This document shows, piece by piece, positions 52,046-60,427 of a stretch of 64,000 nt of DNA. A program made the translations under genes and the position numbers. This DNA comes from Deltaproteobacteria bacterium (GTDB lineage: Bacteria > Desulfobacterota > Desulfobacteria > Desulfobacterales > UBA5852), in the NCBI GenBank assembly GCA_020444045.1, contig JAHLLS010000022.1, positions 1-64,000 on the forward strand. The letters are read 5' to 3'. How positions within the stretch are numbered: position 1 is the first letter of the stretch; every line of letters begins with the position of its first letter. Below the pieces are notes generated by a model. The model had not been told where the DNA came from. It did no database searches and saw only the letters and a list, made by a program, of their open reading frames with translations.

Positions 52046-53878
52046 CTAATTGTTCATGGGATGGTTCCGAGGGAGCGGGCAGGGCAGGTCAATGGTCAGC
52101 CGGGTGCCCTGGCCCGCTTCGCTGACGATGTCGATCGTTGCGCCGATCATACGGCAGCGGAGGGCCATGGCCGAGAGACCCATTGCGCGGTTGCCATTGT
52201 TTCGCTCCGATTGTTTCTGCGTATCAAACCCGATGCCGTTGTCCTCGATTCGGATCAGGATGTCCTTTCCTTCATGGGTGACGGTTATTAAGACCCATGT
52301 GGCATGCGCGTGCTTGTGAATATTGGTCAACGCCTCCTGGAAGATCCGAAACAAACACACCTGGGCCTTTGGATCGGTGACGCGGTCAAGTGAATCGATC
52401 TCGGTTTCGACCTGGACATTCTTGTGTTGCACGAATTCGCGGATAATCCCCTGGACGGCGGCGGCCAAGCCCAGCGTTTCCAATGCCGCCGGTTTCAAGC
52501 CGTGGGAAATGCTGCGGATGTTATCGATGATTTTATCGGTGTAGGACAGCAATTGGTCGCATTGTTCAATTAAATCGGTCGCGTCCTTCGGCAATCGATT
52601 TTGGATGGCTTTCAGGCGAAGCTTCAAGACATTCATGTCCTGGCCGCACCCGTCGTGGAGTTCCATGGCAATGCGCTGCTGCTCATCCTCCTGGACCGTC
52701 AGCAGATGACCGGACAGTTCATGCGTGGCTTCCACGGATTCACGCAGCTCTTCCTGCAGTTGAAGCCGCTGGAGCGCCATACCGAGCCGTGTGCTGGAAT
52801 TTTCCAGTGTTTCCACCATCCGGAGGGGGAAGATGTTTTCGCGACGGTCGGCGATGTGAACCAGACCCGCGATGATGTCGTCAATGACAATGGGGATCAG
52901 TGCCACGGATTCGTAACCGTGGGTATGGCACGCATTGCAGGTCATGCCTATATCCTTTGGCGATAGCGCTGCCAGAAAACGGCTGGTGCCATTGGTGTAA
53001 AAAGACCCCTTATCCGTGACATAGGCGCGATCCAGGGCGATGGCGCCTTTCATGACCGTGGTGCACATGCACCGATCGGTATCCAGGGATAATAAATTTT
53101 CGGATTCGTAGAAATCCCGGCTGAACCCGATAGCGGCGTGATAGGGAATATGGCCGGCATCATCGCGGAAGCGAATGCCCACCGCATCGCATTGCAGATA
53201 AGATTGAACCAGTTGAACATAGGCTTTCAGAAGGGTCTGCATGTCCGTGGCCTGGGCGGCCAGTTCGAGGCAGTTTTGCTGAAAGGTATAGCTGGCGGAA
53301 AGTTGCACCTGTTCGCTGATATCGATAAGCACGACGCTGTAACGCATATCCCTTGAATTGATCGATAAAACGGGCTGCAGCTGGATCTGGGCATCGAAGA
53401 GGAACCCATCCGTTTTTCGCATTCGCAGTTCGAAGGTTGTCGCTTCCGTGTTTCGATGACAGTTCTTTTTTTGAATATAGAAGCGGTCCTGATCGTCCCG
53501 GTGGATGAATTCGGTGATGCCATGGCCAACCAGAGTGCCCCTGGGGGCATTGAGCGCAATGGCCGCCGCCAGGTTGATTTCATGAATCTTCCCGGCCTCA
53601 TCGATAATCATGTATCCAATCGGCGCAAAGTCGAACAGATTGACATATTTGCGATACAGCGCCTCGTATTTTTTCCCGGCGGCTTCGATGGCGTAACGGT
53701 TTTTCAGAAGTTCCTCATTCTGCAGTTCAAGCTCGGACTGGTTTGCCATGATCTCGTGCATCAGGTGGCGGATGCCATCGCTGGCCGGCCCTTTGCTGAC
53801 GGGTAATTGCTGCATGATGCGCGCCACCCGGCGTTGCAGGTCCGTGCGATCGGTCTCGTTGGATTTGGGGGCGGTCAT
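52046..53878 (-). CDS. PAS-GAF-histidine kinase (NarX/DegS type)
   Basis: 610 residues. A coiled-coil start and a PAS domain (about 70-195, with NLFDFAPIGYMIIDEAGKIH) precede a GAF-like domain (about 205-370) containing CMCTTVMKGAI and GMTCNACHTHGYESV, cysteines that might bind metal or heme. HisKA_3 then shows EDEQQRIAMELHDGCGQDMN with the phosphorylatable His, and HATPase motifs ALTNIHKHAHATW, IRIEDNGIGFD and NRAMGLSAM. No membrane helix is seen, so it is a cytoplasmic sensor. CheB/CheR-PAS lies 31 bases upstream. Confidence 0.9.
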   Translation of the reverse strand: MTAPKSNETDRTDLQRRVARIMQQLPVSKGPASDGIRHLMHEIMANQSELELQNEELLKNRYAIEAAGKKYEALYRKYVNLFDFAPIGYMIIDEAGKIHEINLAAAIALNAPRGTLVGHGITEFIHRDDQDRFYIQKKNCHRNTEATTFELRMRKTDGFLFDAQIQLQPVLSINSRDMRYSVVLIDISEQVQLSASYTFQQNCLELAAQATDMQTLLKAYVQLVQSYLQCDAVGIRFRDDAGHIPYHAAIGFSRDFYESENLLSLDTDRCMCTTVMKGAIALDRAYVTDKGSFYTNGTSRFLAALSPKDIGMTCNACHTHGYESVALIPIVIDDIIAGLVHIADRRENIFPLRMVETLENSSTRLGMALQRLQLQEELRESVEATHELSGHLLTVQEDEQQRIAMELHDGCGQDMNVLKLRLKAIQNRLPKDATDLIEQCDQLLSYTDKIIDNIRSISHGLKPAALETLGLAAAVQGIIREFVQHKNVQVETEIDSLDRVTDPKAQVCLFRIFQEALTNIHKHAHATWVLITVTHEGKDILIRIEDNGIGFDTQKQSERNNGNRAMGLSAMALRCRMIGATIDIVSEAGQGTRLTIDLPCPLPRNHPMNN

Positions 53879-53909
53879 GTCCCTATGTCCTGAGGCATCT
53901 GTGACGGGC

Positions 53910-56909
53910 TTATCGGTCTATCGGTCTCTCAAAAGTTGCGAAATCGGCCGGTTGATGGTTGCCGGCCACCAATGTCGAAGCATACACCCAGACGGATATC
54001 GGCGCTCCATTTTTGGGGATACGGACGGTTTTAAAGGGGGCCACTTTTTCCCCACGCTGAAGCAAACGCGTTTTGGCCGCATAGTCGTGGCGATGGTTCT
54101 CGTCGGTGATGTGCGTGATGTGCATATGGGTGGCTTCTTCTTCCGACCAGCCGTAGAGTTTTTCCGCAGTCATGTTCCATGAAAGGATATGGCCCTCGAA
54201 GTCCTGCACCGTGACGGCGTCGGAGGAGCGTTCAAACACGGCTGTAATCCGTCTGAGCATGTGGACGCGCCGCAGATCGGTGATGTCGATAAACGCAATG
54301 GTCACCCCGTCGATGACATTGTCGATGGTGCGGTAGGGCATCAGGCGCATTTCATACCATCGGTTGCTTTTATCCCTGACCTCCAAGGTTTGGCGCTCCA
54401 GTTTGTCAAGGACCTGATGCGCCAGGGCATGCACGTCCACGGATTCCATCAGGGTGGTGATGTCGCTGACGGGGCGCCCGATATCCGCCGGGCGCAGATT
54501 GACGATGCGGCTCACTGCCGGCGTGAAACGGCGCACACGCAGGTCGAGGTCCAGAAAGAGAGAGGCGATTTCCGTGCTTTCCATCAGGTTGCTGATATCG
54601 CTGTTGGCTTTGGTCAGTTCATTCACTTTTTGGAGATGTTCGGCGTTGATGGTGACCAGTTCCTCATTGGTGGACTGGAGCTCTTCCCGAGAGGTTTCCA
54701 ACTCTTCGTTGGCGCTTTGCAGTTCCTCGTTGACCGACTGCAATTCTTCATTGGCCGCCTTGTAAGCCTCGTTCGAGGTCTCGAGTTCCTCGATGGTGGC
54801 CTGGAGGTAGGCGCGGGTGGCGTTCAGTTCATATTCCAGATGTTTGACGTCCGGGGGGGCCTGATCCGCATCGCTGGACGATGGCGGGCGGCGATTTTCG
54901 CGATCGCGTTCGGGCGTCTCCTGGAACAAAACAATCAGGCGTTGCTTGCCCGCCGGTTTATCCTGCAATGGCCGCACGGTAATCGTGGCAAGAATGAGGT
55001 GTTGGGCATATTGAATGGCCACACCTTCGGCCCGCTCCGTTTTGCCGGAGGTCAAGGCCCGGCGGATACATTCGGCCAATTTTGGGGCCAGCCCCTCACG
55101 GGCCATTTTCAGAATGTTGAAGCTGGCAAGCCCCTGGGGCATTTTCAGATAAGGGTCGGTATGACCGAAAAATTGCAAAATTTCGAAATAGGGGTCGATG
55201 ATCACAGCGGGTGGCGCATACTCATCCAGAATGATGCGTTCGATGTCGTTGGATAAGTCCGGCAATGTCGGGCTTGTTTTCACGTGGACCGGCAGATCGA
55301 AATCCGCATGCCCCATTCCCCCGGTGCGATGGTTGATCCCGTGGCGACTGGGTTCCGCCCTATCGCGATGGCGAAAGAGTTTATGTTTGAGGGACACCGT
55401 CGCGAAACAATCCGCGACGTTTCCGATGGTCTCGGAAGGTCCCAGAAAAAGGATGCCATTTTCGTTCAAGGCGTAGTGGAATAGTGACAATATCCGTTGC
55501 TGCAGCTTCGGTTTAAAGTAGATCAGCACATTCCGGCAAACCAGTAGATCGATATTGGCAAAAGGGGGGGCGCTGATCAGGTTGTGGGTGGAAAAAACAA
55601 TACTGTCCCGGATGTTTTTCTTGATGTGGTAGCGGCCGCCGCTGTGGTTGAAAAACAGCGACAGACGGCTAGGCGAAATCGCCTCCGCGATGTTTTCCGG
55701 ATAGGACCCGAGGCGCGCGGTATCGATGGCCTGGGGGTCGATGTCGCTGGCGAATATCTGGACCGTCAACTGGATACCCTGTTGCGCCATGACCTCGGCA
55801 ATCAGGATGGCAACGGAATAGGCTTCCTCTCCGCTGGCGCATCCCGCCACCCAGACCCGAAGGCGGTCTCCGGGTCCCTTGGACCGGACCAATGGCGCGA
55901 TGGCCTTTTCCTGGAGGGTGGCAAAAGCCGGGCTGTCTCGGAAAAAACCGGTGACGCCAATGAGCATGTCCTTGACGAAGCGGCCCGCTTCGGCCGGATC
56001 GCGGGCAACCAGTTTGGCGTAGTCCGAAAGCTTATGCAACTGATGGATGGCCATGCGGCGGGCTATGCGGCGATGGATAGTACTGGGTTTATAGCCGGAA
56101 AAATCGTGTCCTGTCTTGCTTTGAATCAGAGAAAAAACCCGCGCCAGCGCTCGATCTCGATGCTGATTATCGACCGGTGGGGTGTCGTTGGCGCTGATCC
56201 ACGGGTGAGTGACCACCGCGATCAACTTTTCAGCAATTTGGTCGGCGGGCAGGATAAAATCGACCATATGGGTGGCCATTGCGCTTTCCGGCATGCTGGC
56301 ATACGTGGCGTCGTCCGGCGATTGGACAACAGTAAGACCGCCGACGGCTTTTATCGCCTTCATTCCCAGGGTTCCGTCACTGGCCGAGCCGGAAAGAATG
56401 ACGCCGATGGCTTTCTCCTGCCTTGCCTCGGCCAGGGCGGTGAAAAAATGATCGATGGGAAGAGGCACGCCGCTGCCAAGCGATCGCGGTGGCTGCACAC
56501 GAAACCGGCTGTTGATGAGGGAAACGAATTTTTCGGGCGGTGCCAGGTAGATGCAGCCGGGGCTGATCGCAAGGTTGTTTTTGATGGGGATAATGGGCAG
56601 ATCGGTGGCGTGGGACAGAAGCTGATCCATGGCGCTCTTGTAACGTGAACTCAGATGCTGGATAACCACAAACGAAAATCGGCTGTCGGCGGGTAAAGGC
56701 TTGAATAAGGCTATCAATGCTTCCAAACCGCCGGCGGAAGCGCCTATGCCTGCAATGGGAAAGTCCGGGCCGTGGCCTTTTGAGGCTTGCGGTTTCCCCC
56801 CGGTTGACGTCGGCTTTTTGGACTTTCCGGGTCGGGCGCCCTTTTTTTTTGAAGCGCCAGTCTCGTCTTGGCCTGAGGTGCGTTTCTTGGGGGTGGTTTT
56901 GCCGGGCAC
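53910..56909 (-). CDS. CheB-CheR fusion with PAS domains
   Basis: 999 residues. A Lys-rich start (about 45 residues) precedes a CheB methylesterase domain (about 50-230: IAGIGASAGGLEALIALFKP, VVIQHLSSRYKSAMDQLL and ILSGSASDGTLGMKAIKAVG) and a CheR methyltransferase domain (about 250-510: RVWVAGCASGEEAYSVAI, ANIDLLVCRNVLIYF, LFLGPSETIG). Then a coiled-coil rich in Glu (LEYELNATRAYLQATIEELE) and two PAS domains follow. It could modify a chemoreceptor-like or another sensor, but no such gene is in the window. The start is GTG with GAGG nine bases before it. The kinase and receiver genes follow. Confidence 0.9.
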   Translation of the reverse strand: MPGKTTPKKRTSGQDETGASKKKGARPGKSKKPTSTGGKPQASKGHGPDFPIAGIGASAGGLEALIALFKPLPADSRFSFVVIQHLSSRYKSAMDQLLSHATDLPIIPIKNNLAISPGCIYLAPPEKFVSLINSRFRVQPPRSLGSGVPLPIDHFFTALAEARQEKAIGVILSGSASDGTLGMKAIKAVGGLTVVQSPDDATYASMPESAMATHMVDFILPADQIAEKLIAVVTHPWISANDTPPVDNQHRDRALARVFSLIQSKTGHDFSGYKPSTIHRRIARRMAIHQLHKLSDYAKLVARDPAEAGRFVKDMLIGVTGFFRDSPAFATLQEKAIAPLVRSKGPGDRLRVWVAGCASGEEAYSVAILIAEVMAQQGIQLTVQIFASDIDPQAIDTARLGSYPENIAEAISPSRLSLFFNHSGGRYHIKKNIRDSIVFSTHNLISAPPFANIDLLVCRNVLIYFKPKLQQRILSLFHYALNENGILFLGPSETIGNVADCFATVSLKHKLFRHRDRAEPSRHGINHRTGGMGHADFDLPVHVKTSPTLPDLSNDIERIILDEYAPPAVIIDPYFEILQFFGHTDPYLKMPQGLASFNILKMAREGLAPKLAECIRRALTSGKTERAEGVAIQYAQHLILATITVRPLQDKPAGKQRLIVLFQETPERDRENRRPPSSSDADQAPPDVKHLEYELNATRAYLQATIEELETSNEAYKAANEELQSVNEELQSANEELETSREELQSTNEELVTINAEHLQKVNELTKANSDISNLMESTEIASLFLDLDLRVRRFTPAVSRIVNLRPADIGRPVSDITTLMESVDVHALAHQVLDKLERQTLEVRDKSNRWYEMRLMPYRTIDNVIDGVTIAFIDITDLRRVHMLRRITAVFERSSDAVTVQDFEGHILSWNMTAEKLYGWSEEEATHMHITHITDENHRHDYAAKTRLLQRGEKVAPFKTVRIPKNGAPISVWVYASTLVAGNHQPADFATFERPIDR

Positions 56910-57093
56910 TGGAAATATCCTCGATGGACCTGTCGGATTGATGCAACAGATGTTTGGCGATCAAGAAGCCGTCTGTTTTTCGGCGCCTGGGTATGGTTTA
57001 TGGCTCCTCCTGGAGTGTGGTGGTGCGCGCAAAGCTGAAACGGATGGCACGCACGCGGACGCGAAAAACACGATCGAAAGCAGGTCGGAAATG

Positions 57094-58221
57094 TCAACGC
57101 ATCTCATATCGACCGTTGCCGTTCAGACAGGGTTGATGGTGCTTGGCAGGGCTGACTTCGCAATGGTGCCGTTCGAATGAAAACCGTTTGCCCTCATGCC
57201 GCAGCGGCCGGCGCAGCATTTTTTCATAACGTTGCATATAGCGGTCGGGTGCCGCGTGTTGGGTGGCGGCGAGCGCGCTTTCCGACATGACGCGGTGCAT
57301 CCGGTGATATTGATCGGTCACCGGCAACGGGTAAAAGGCATGCGCACGGGGCACATCCTTGGGCCACCCCTCCGGATGCGCGTCGTCAAACAGAAAACCA
57401 CCACCGTTGTGGGCGGCCCGCAGCAGCGCTGCGGGGGGGGAGCCCATGTCGATGGCATTTCCCGCCTCCCATTTTTGACTCAGAACCCGCCGTAATCCAT
57501 CGTCTAAAAAGGTGGAACGGCCCGCGACGATGTCGCGCAACGAGACCGGGCTGTCCATGCCGACACAGTCACTGGCCCAAATGCCGCTTGCCATAAAATC
57601 GACGGGGATGTTTTCCCGCGTGGTTTCATAATCTGACGGGTACCGCTCGTAATAGAGGTGGTGCCAGAAACCGGCGGCATCGATGCCCCGGTCTTCGATG
57701 GCGCTTAGACAAGCTTTACCCGTATCTAATTTTGGAATTGAAAACAGACAGGGGATACCGCGCTCGCGTGCCATGGCCGGAATGAGGCCGGTCATCCAGC
57801 CCATGCAGTGGATCAGGTCCGGTTGAACAAGGGGCACGATATGATTGATGACTTCCCGTTGAAACGCCAGGGCGATGGTGATCGCATCGTTGGCATTGCG
57901 GTACACGTTGGGCTTCCAGTAAAAAAGATGCCGATCCTCAGCCAGATGCACGCGATTTTCGCATACGGACAGACGCTGCCGGGATTCTCCGGCGCGGGTG
58001 CAGCAACTACGGGTATGGAACCAGCGGCGAAAGTCTGGAAGGGCGACATGCACGTCAACACCGCGCCGAAACATTGCGCTGACCAGCGTTGCCGCTATTT
58101 CGGCCGGTGGTCCGGTCCCTATCCTGATCTCGCCGGCATTGGCGGCAATTCCCTCCGGGAGATAGGCGATTTCCGGGGTGACGATCAGTACGCGGGGGGA
58201 CCCCGCTGGCGGTAACGGCAT
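57094..58221 (-). CDS. Half-length glycogen/starch synthase-like protein (GT5 N-terminal domain only)
   Basis: 375 residues. RVLIVTPEIAYLPEGIAANA with the early glycine, FRRGVDVHVALPDFRRW, DRHLFYWKPNVYRNANDAIT, LVQPDLIHCMGWMTGLIPAM and IPCLFSIPKLDTGKA are the N-terminal Rossmann half of glycogen synthase (GT-B). The C-terminal nucleotide-sugar-binding half is not present; the protein ends after a basic tail, whereas real enzymes are near 480 residues. It may be a regulator or binding protein. ATG 58221 is favoured over 58230, which sits directly on AGG. A PilZ gene stands 29 bases upstream. Confidence 0.75.
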   Translation of the reverse strand: MPLPPAGSPRVLIVTPEIAYLPEGIAANAGEIRIGTGPPAEIAATLVSAMFRRGVDVHVALPDFRRWFHTRSCCTRAGESRQRLSVCENRVHLAEDRHLFYWKPNVYRNANDAITIALAFQREVINHIVPLVQPDLIHCMGWMTGLIPAMARERGIPCLFSIPKLDTGKACLSAIEDRGIDAAGFWHHLYYERYPSDYETTRENIPVDFMASGIWASDCVGMDSPVSLRDIVAGRSTFLDDGLRRVLSQKWEAGNAIDMGSPPAALLRAAHNGGGFLFDDAHPEGWPKDVPRAHAFYPLPVTDQYHRMHRVMSESALAATQHAAPDRYMQRYEKMLRRPLRHEGKRFSFERHHCEVSPAKHHQPCLNGNGRYEMR

Positions 58222-58250
58222 GGTACCCATCCTATGGATTGAAGCGGGTT

Positions 58251-58556
58251 TTAGAAGTAATGCACACCGTTGACAAATCGGGGGCCGGGGAGGTCGTCGT
58301 CATCCCGGCACCATTTGACCTTGGCCAGGGTCGTGGTGCGGAGACCACCTTCCTCCTGTCGCACGGCGTCACTCTGGGGGCAGTGGGCGAGCCGGATCAG
58401 GACGGTCGTGCCGGGTTTGAAGAACCGGTCTGTCCGGAAGCACATTCCGCTGGAACTGAAGTTCACCATCTGGGCGTCATGATGGTCGGTCCCATTGAAT
58501 TGGCTGCAGATGACCGATCCCGGATCATAAAAACGCGTTGTCGATCGTTTTTCCAT
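58251..58556 (-). CDS. PilZ-domain protein (c-di-GMP binding)
   Basis: 101 residues. EKRSTTRF at the start supplies the RxxxR arginine motif and VNFSSSGMCFRT the (D/N)xSxxG motif, separated by about 27 residues as in PilZ proteins. Later strands (TTVLIRLAHC, AKVKWCRD) complete the barrel. GGAGGAGG stands four bases before ATG 58556. It sits between a STAS protein and a glycogen-synthase-like protein, suggesting c-di-GMP control of the unit. Confidence 0.86.
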   Translation of the reverse strand: MEKRSTTRFYDPGSVICSQFNGTDHHDAQMVNFSSSGMCFRTDRFFKPGTTVLIRLAHCPQSDAVRQEEGGLRTTTLAKVKWCRDDDDLPGPRFVNGVHYF

Positions 58557-58609
58557 GGGACCTCCTCCGTGGTGAATCGCCTGCGGGTATCCGGCTGCGC
58601 CATGCCGCT

Positions 58610-58900
58610 TCACTGGGTTGGACATCCCTCGGGGGCGATGGCCTGCGCGTGAGCCCCGGTGAATATAACGCGTGAGGTGATGTGGGGATGCGCACTGAAT
58701 TGTTTCTGAAACATTTCACGACCAAACGGCGGCAGGCTGGCGAGTCGGTCGGTGTGAACAATGACGCGCTTTTCCCGGTCAAGGGCTTTTTGCAGGCAAT
58801 GCTTCAATTCGTAGGCGGATGATCCGTCGAAATCGCCGATCAGGTTGATATGCAGACCGCCCTCCCGGCGGTGGTGTTGAATCGTGAAATTGGATGCCAT
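58610..58900 (-). CDS. STAS-domain-like protein
   Basis: 96 residues. LHINLIGDFDGSSAYELKHC then LQKALDREKRVIVHTDRLAS and a C-terminal strand match the anti-sigma factor antagonist (STAS) fold. The phospho-accepting Ser normally follows a DxSG-like loop; SLPPFGRE occupies its place, so phosphorylation may be lost. GAGG stands 7 bases before the ATG. It is preceded by the CBM48 gene at 9 bases. Confidence 0.75.
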   Translation of the reverse strand: MASNFTIQHHRREGGLHINLIGDFDGSSAYELKHCLQKALDREKRVIVHTDRLASLPPFGREMFQKQFSAHPHITSRVIFTGAHAQAIAPEGCPTQ

Positions 58901-58909
58901 ATTGGTACC

Positions 58910-59212
58910 TCATTGACGCGAAGCCTGCACGTGCAGGATATTGTTATTGGTGCCGAAACAGTTGGTGCACTGGCGTGGGTTGTTGGGATCGGTGCGCCAC
59001 TGACCGTCCACGAGAAATTTGTATTCGTACTGTCCGGGCGGCAGCATCATGACTTTTTGCCACTGACCCTTGCCGTCTTTTTTCATGGGGTGGGAGGCAC
59101 GGTCCCACGTGTTGAAATCACCCACAACGGTGACTTCGTGTGCCTGAGGATCCTCAATGGAAAACAGGATGCGACGACGTTTGGCGGTTTTCCGTTGATG
59201 GGTGTGGCGCAT
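58910..59212 (-). CDS. Stand-alone CBM48 glycogen-binding protein (isoamylase N-domain-like)
   Basis: 100 residues. RRILFSIEDPQAHEVTVVGD then FNTWDRASHPMKKDGKGQWQ and LPPGQYEYKFLVDGQWRTDP contain the glycan-binding Trp and Lys of CBM48/AMPK-beta modules. No catalytic domain is attached. GGAG lies 7 bases before ATG 59212; an in-frame extension upstream lacks a ribosome site. It is the first gene of the CBM48-STAS-PilZ-glycogen-synthase-like run and should sit on polyglucan. Confidence 0.85.
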   Translation of the reverse strand: MRHTHQRKTAKRRRILFSIEDPQAHEVTVVGDFNTWDRASHPMKKDGKGQWQKVMMLPPGQYEYKFLVDGQWRTDPNNPRQCTNCFGTNNNILHVQASRQ

Positions 59213-59913
59213 ACCGGGCTCCTTTTTTTCTTGACCGTTTTGGGGGGCGGGCCGGTCGAAGAGACGGAAGCGCAGAAAACACACACTTGTAGGGAAGCAA
59301 AAAACATCGACCAGCAAAATCTTTGCTTGCTTACTATAATGCTTGATCGGTGGCCGGACAATAACTCGAACTGATCATATTCTTTTGTCGGGATAGCTAC
59401 TTCTGGCTATTTTTAACAGGTCCGGGCACGGTTTGCTGTTCGTCTTAAGTTCGCTGACGCGACCCCTAGTGATAAGAACGGCTAAGGCAACTTCCCGAAA
59501 TCACACCAGATGTCATTACGGCGCGAAAGCAGTCTTTAAAGCGAAAAACGTTTTTTTGCTTCAACGTCTTCGGGCTGAAAAATGACGTCAAAACTTTTCC
59601 GGTATTCAGCCCCGGCTTTTATGCCTCGATCAACACCATCCGCGAGGCACGAAAGACAAGCTCCGGCCACTGCGCAATCCTACATCGAAGCAATTGGTGT
59701 GCCAACGTCGGACGCAATAGATTAAGGTGTGTTTTTAGGATATTAACCCACCGTTCAATTACGACACTGGGGTTTGCGGTGTCCGTTTTCTTTCCAGACT
59801 GTTAAAAATGACGTCAAAAAAATGTTGACGCACAGGGACGCTTCCCGACCCCCAAGCTTTGATTTACCTGCAATGCGGCGGTTTATCTGAAAGAAAAAGT
59901 GGTTTGATAGGAA
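59213..59913. other. Non-coding region with paired CRE-like palindromes
   Basis: About 700 bases between divergent units. Apart from the two TGACGTCA sites and the sigma-54-like promoter at its right end I see no gene. Frames are broken by many stops. Confidence 0.55.
59578..59593. repeat. Palindromic 16-mer, copy 1 (copy 2 at 59804-59819)
   Basis: AAAAATGACGTCAAAA occurs at 59578-59593 and again, identical, at 59804-59819, with the perfect 8-bp palindrome TGACGTCA in the centre. The 226-base spacing and position before the stress-protein/dikinase genes suggest a regulator site or a remnant of a repeat. Confidence 0.6.
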
Positions 59914-59929
59914 TGGCACACAATATGCT
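59914..59929 (+). promoter_or_regulatory. Sigma-54-type promoter of the universal stress protein/dikinase unit
   Basis: TGGCACACAATATGCT has the -24 GG and -12 GC of the RpoN consensus (TGGCAC-N5-TTGC) at the right spacing, with one mismatch in TTGC. The USP start is 36 bases further on, with AAAGGAGG at 59951-59958. Confidence 0.55.
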
Positions 59930-59964
59930 GGCATTATCATTAGATTTCATGAAAGGAGGCCGTC

Positions 59965-60417
59965 ATGTATCGGACCATACTTGTTCCAGTGGACGGATCG
60001 AAGCGTGCGGAAGCAATATTCCGCCATGTGGAGAACTTGGCCAGGGGTAATGATGCCACGGTTGTGCTTCTCAAAGTGGAGGAAGAGCCCATCAATCTTG
60101 AGCATGATGAAATTATCGACATCGAGAATTACAGGCAGGAATATCGGAACTTGGTCGGACGTTCGACAACGTACCTGGAGACCCTCCAAGACCAGTTGGG
60201 TGCGAAAGGTATTCGCGCTGTGCCGCGGTTGTCGTACGGATCAGTTGTTAAGACTATTTTAACCGTAGCGGCCGAGACAAGTGCCGACCTGATCGCCTTG
60301 GCCACGCACGGGTTGGGTGGGCTGCCCCGGGTATCCTATGGGAGTGTGGCCGCAGGCGTGCTGCAAGCGGCCGACATTCCGATCTTACTGATCAGATCCT
60401 GCAAAGACAAAAAATAG
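59965..60417 (+). CDS. Universal stress protein (UspA family)
   Basis: 150 residues, one UspA domain. MYRTILVPVDGSKRAEAI at the start and the ATP-binding-type ATHGLGGLPRVSYGSVAAGV, ending PILLIRS, are typical; the G-x2-G-x9-G(S/T) pattern is mostly kept. AAAGGAGG stands before the ATG. It precedes the pyruvate phosphate dikinase gene by 10 bases, so both share one transcript. A role tying energy state to dikinase is plausible but unproven. Confidence 0.92.
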   Translation: MYRTILVPVDGSKRAEAIFRHVENLARGNDATVVLLKVEEEPINLEHDEIIDIENYRQEYRNLVGRSTTYLETLQDQLGAKGIRAVPRLSYGSVVKTILTVAAETSADLIALATHGLGGLPRVSYGSVAAGVLQAADIPILLIRSCKDKK

Positions 60418-60427
60418 GAGCCTTACC

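Noticed and set aside
54189..55256. Open frame of 355 codons on the plus strand
   Set aside because: It is antisense to the PAS and linker part of the CheB/CheR gene. GC-rich codon bias keeps the shadow frame open; no motif or ribosome site supports it.
55584..56648. Open frame of 354 codons on the plus strand
   Set aside because: It is antisense to the CheB and CheR catalytic motifs, which are clear on the minus strand.
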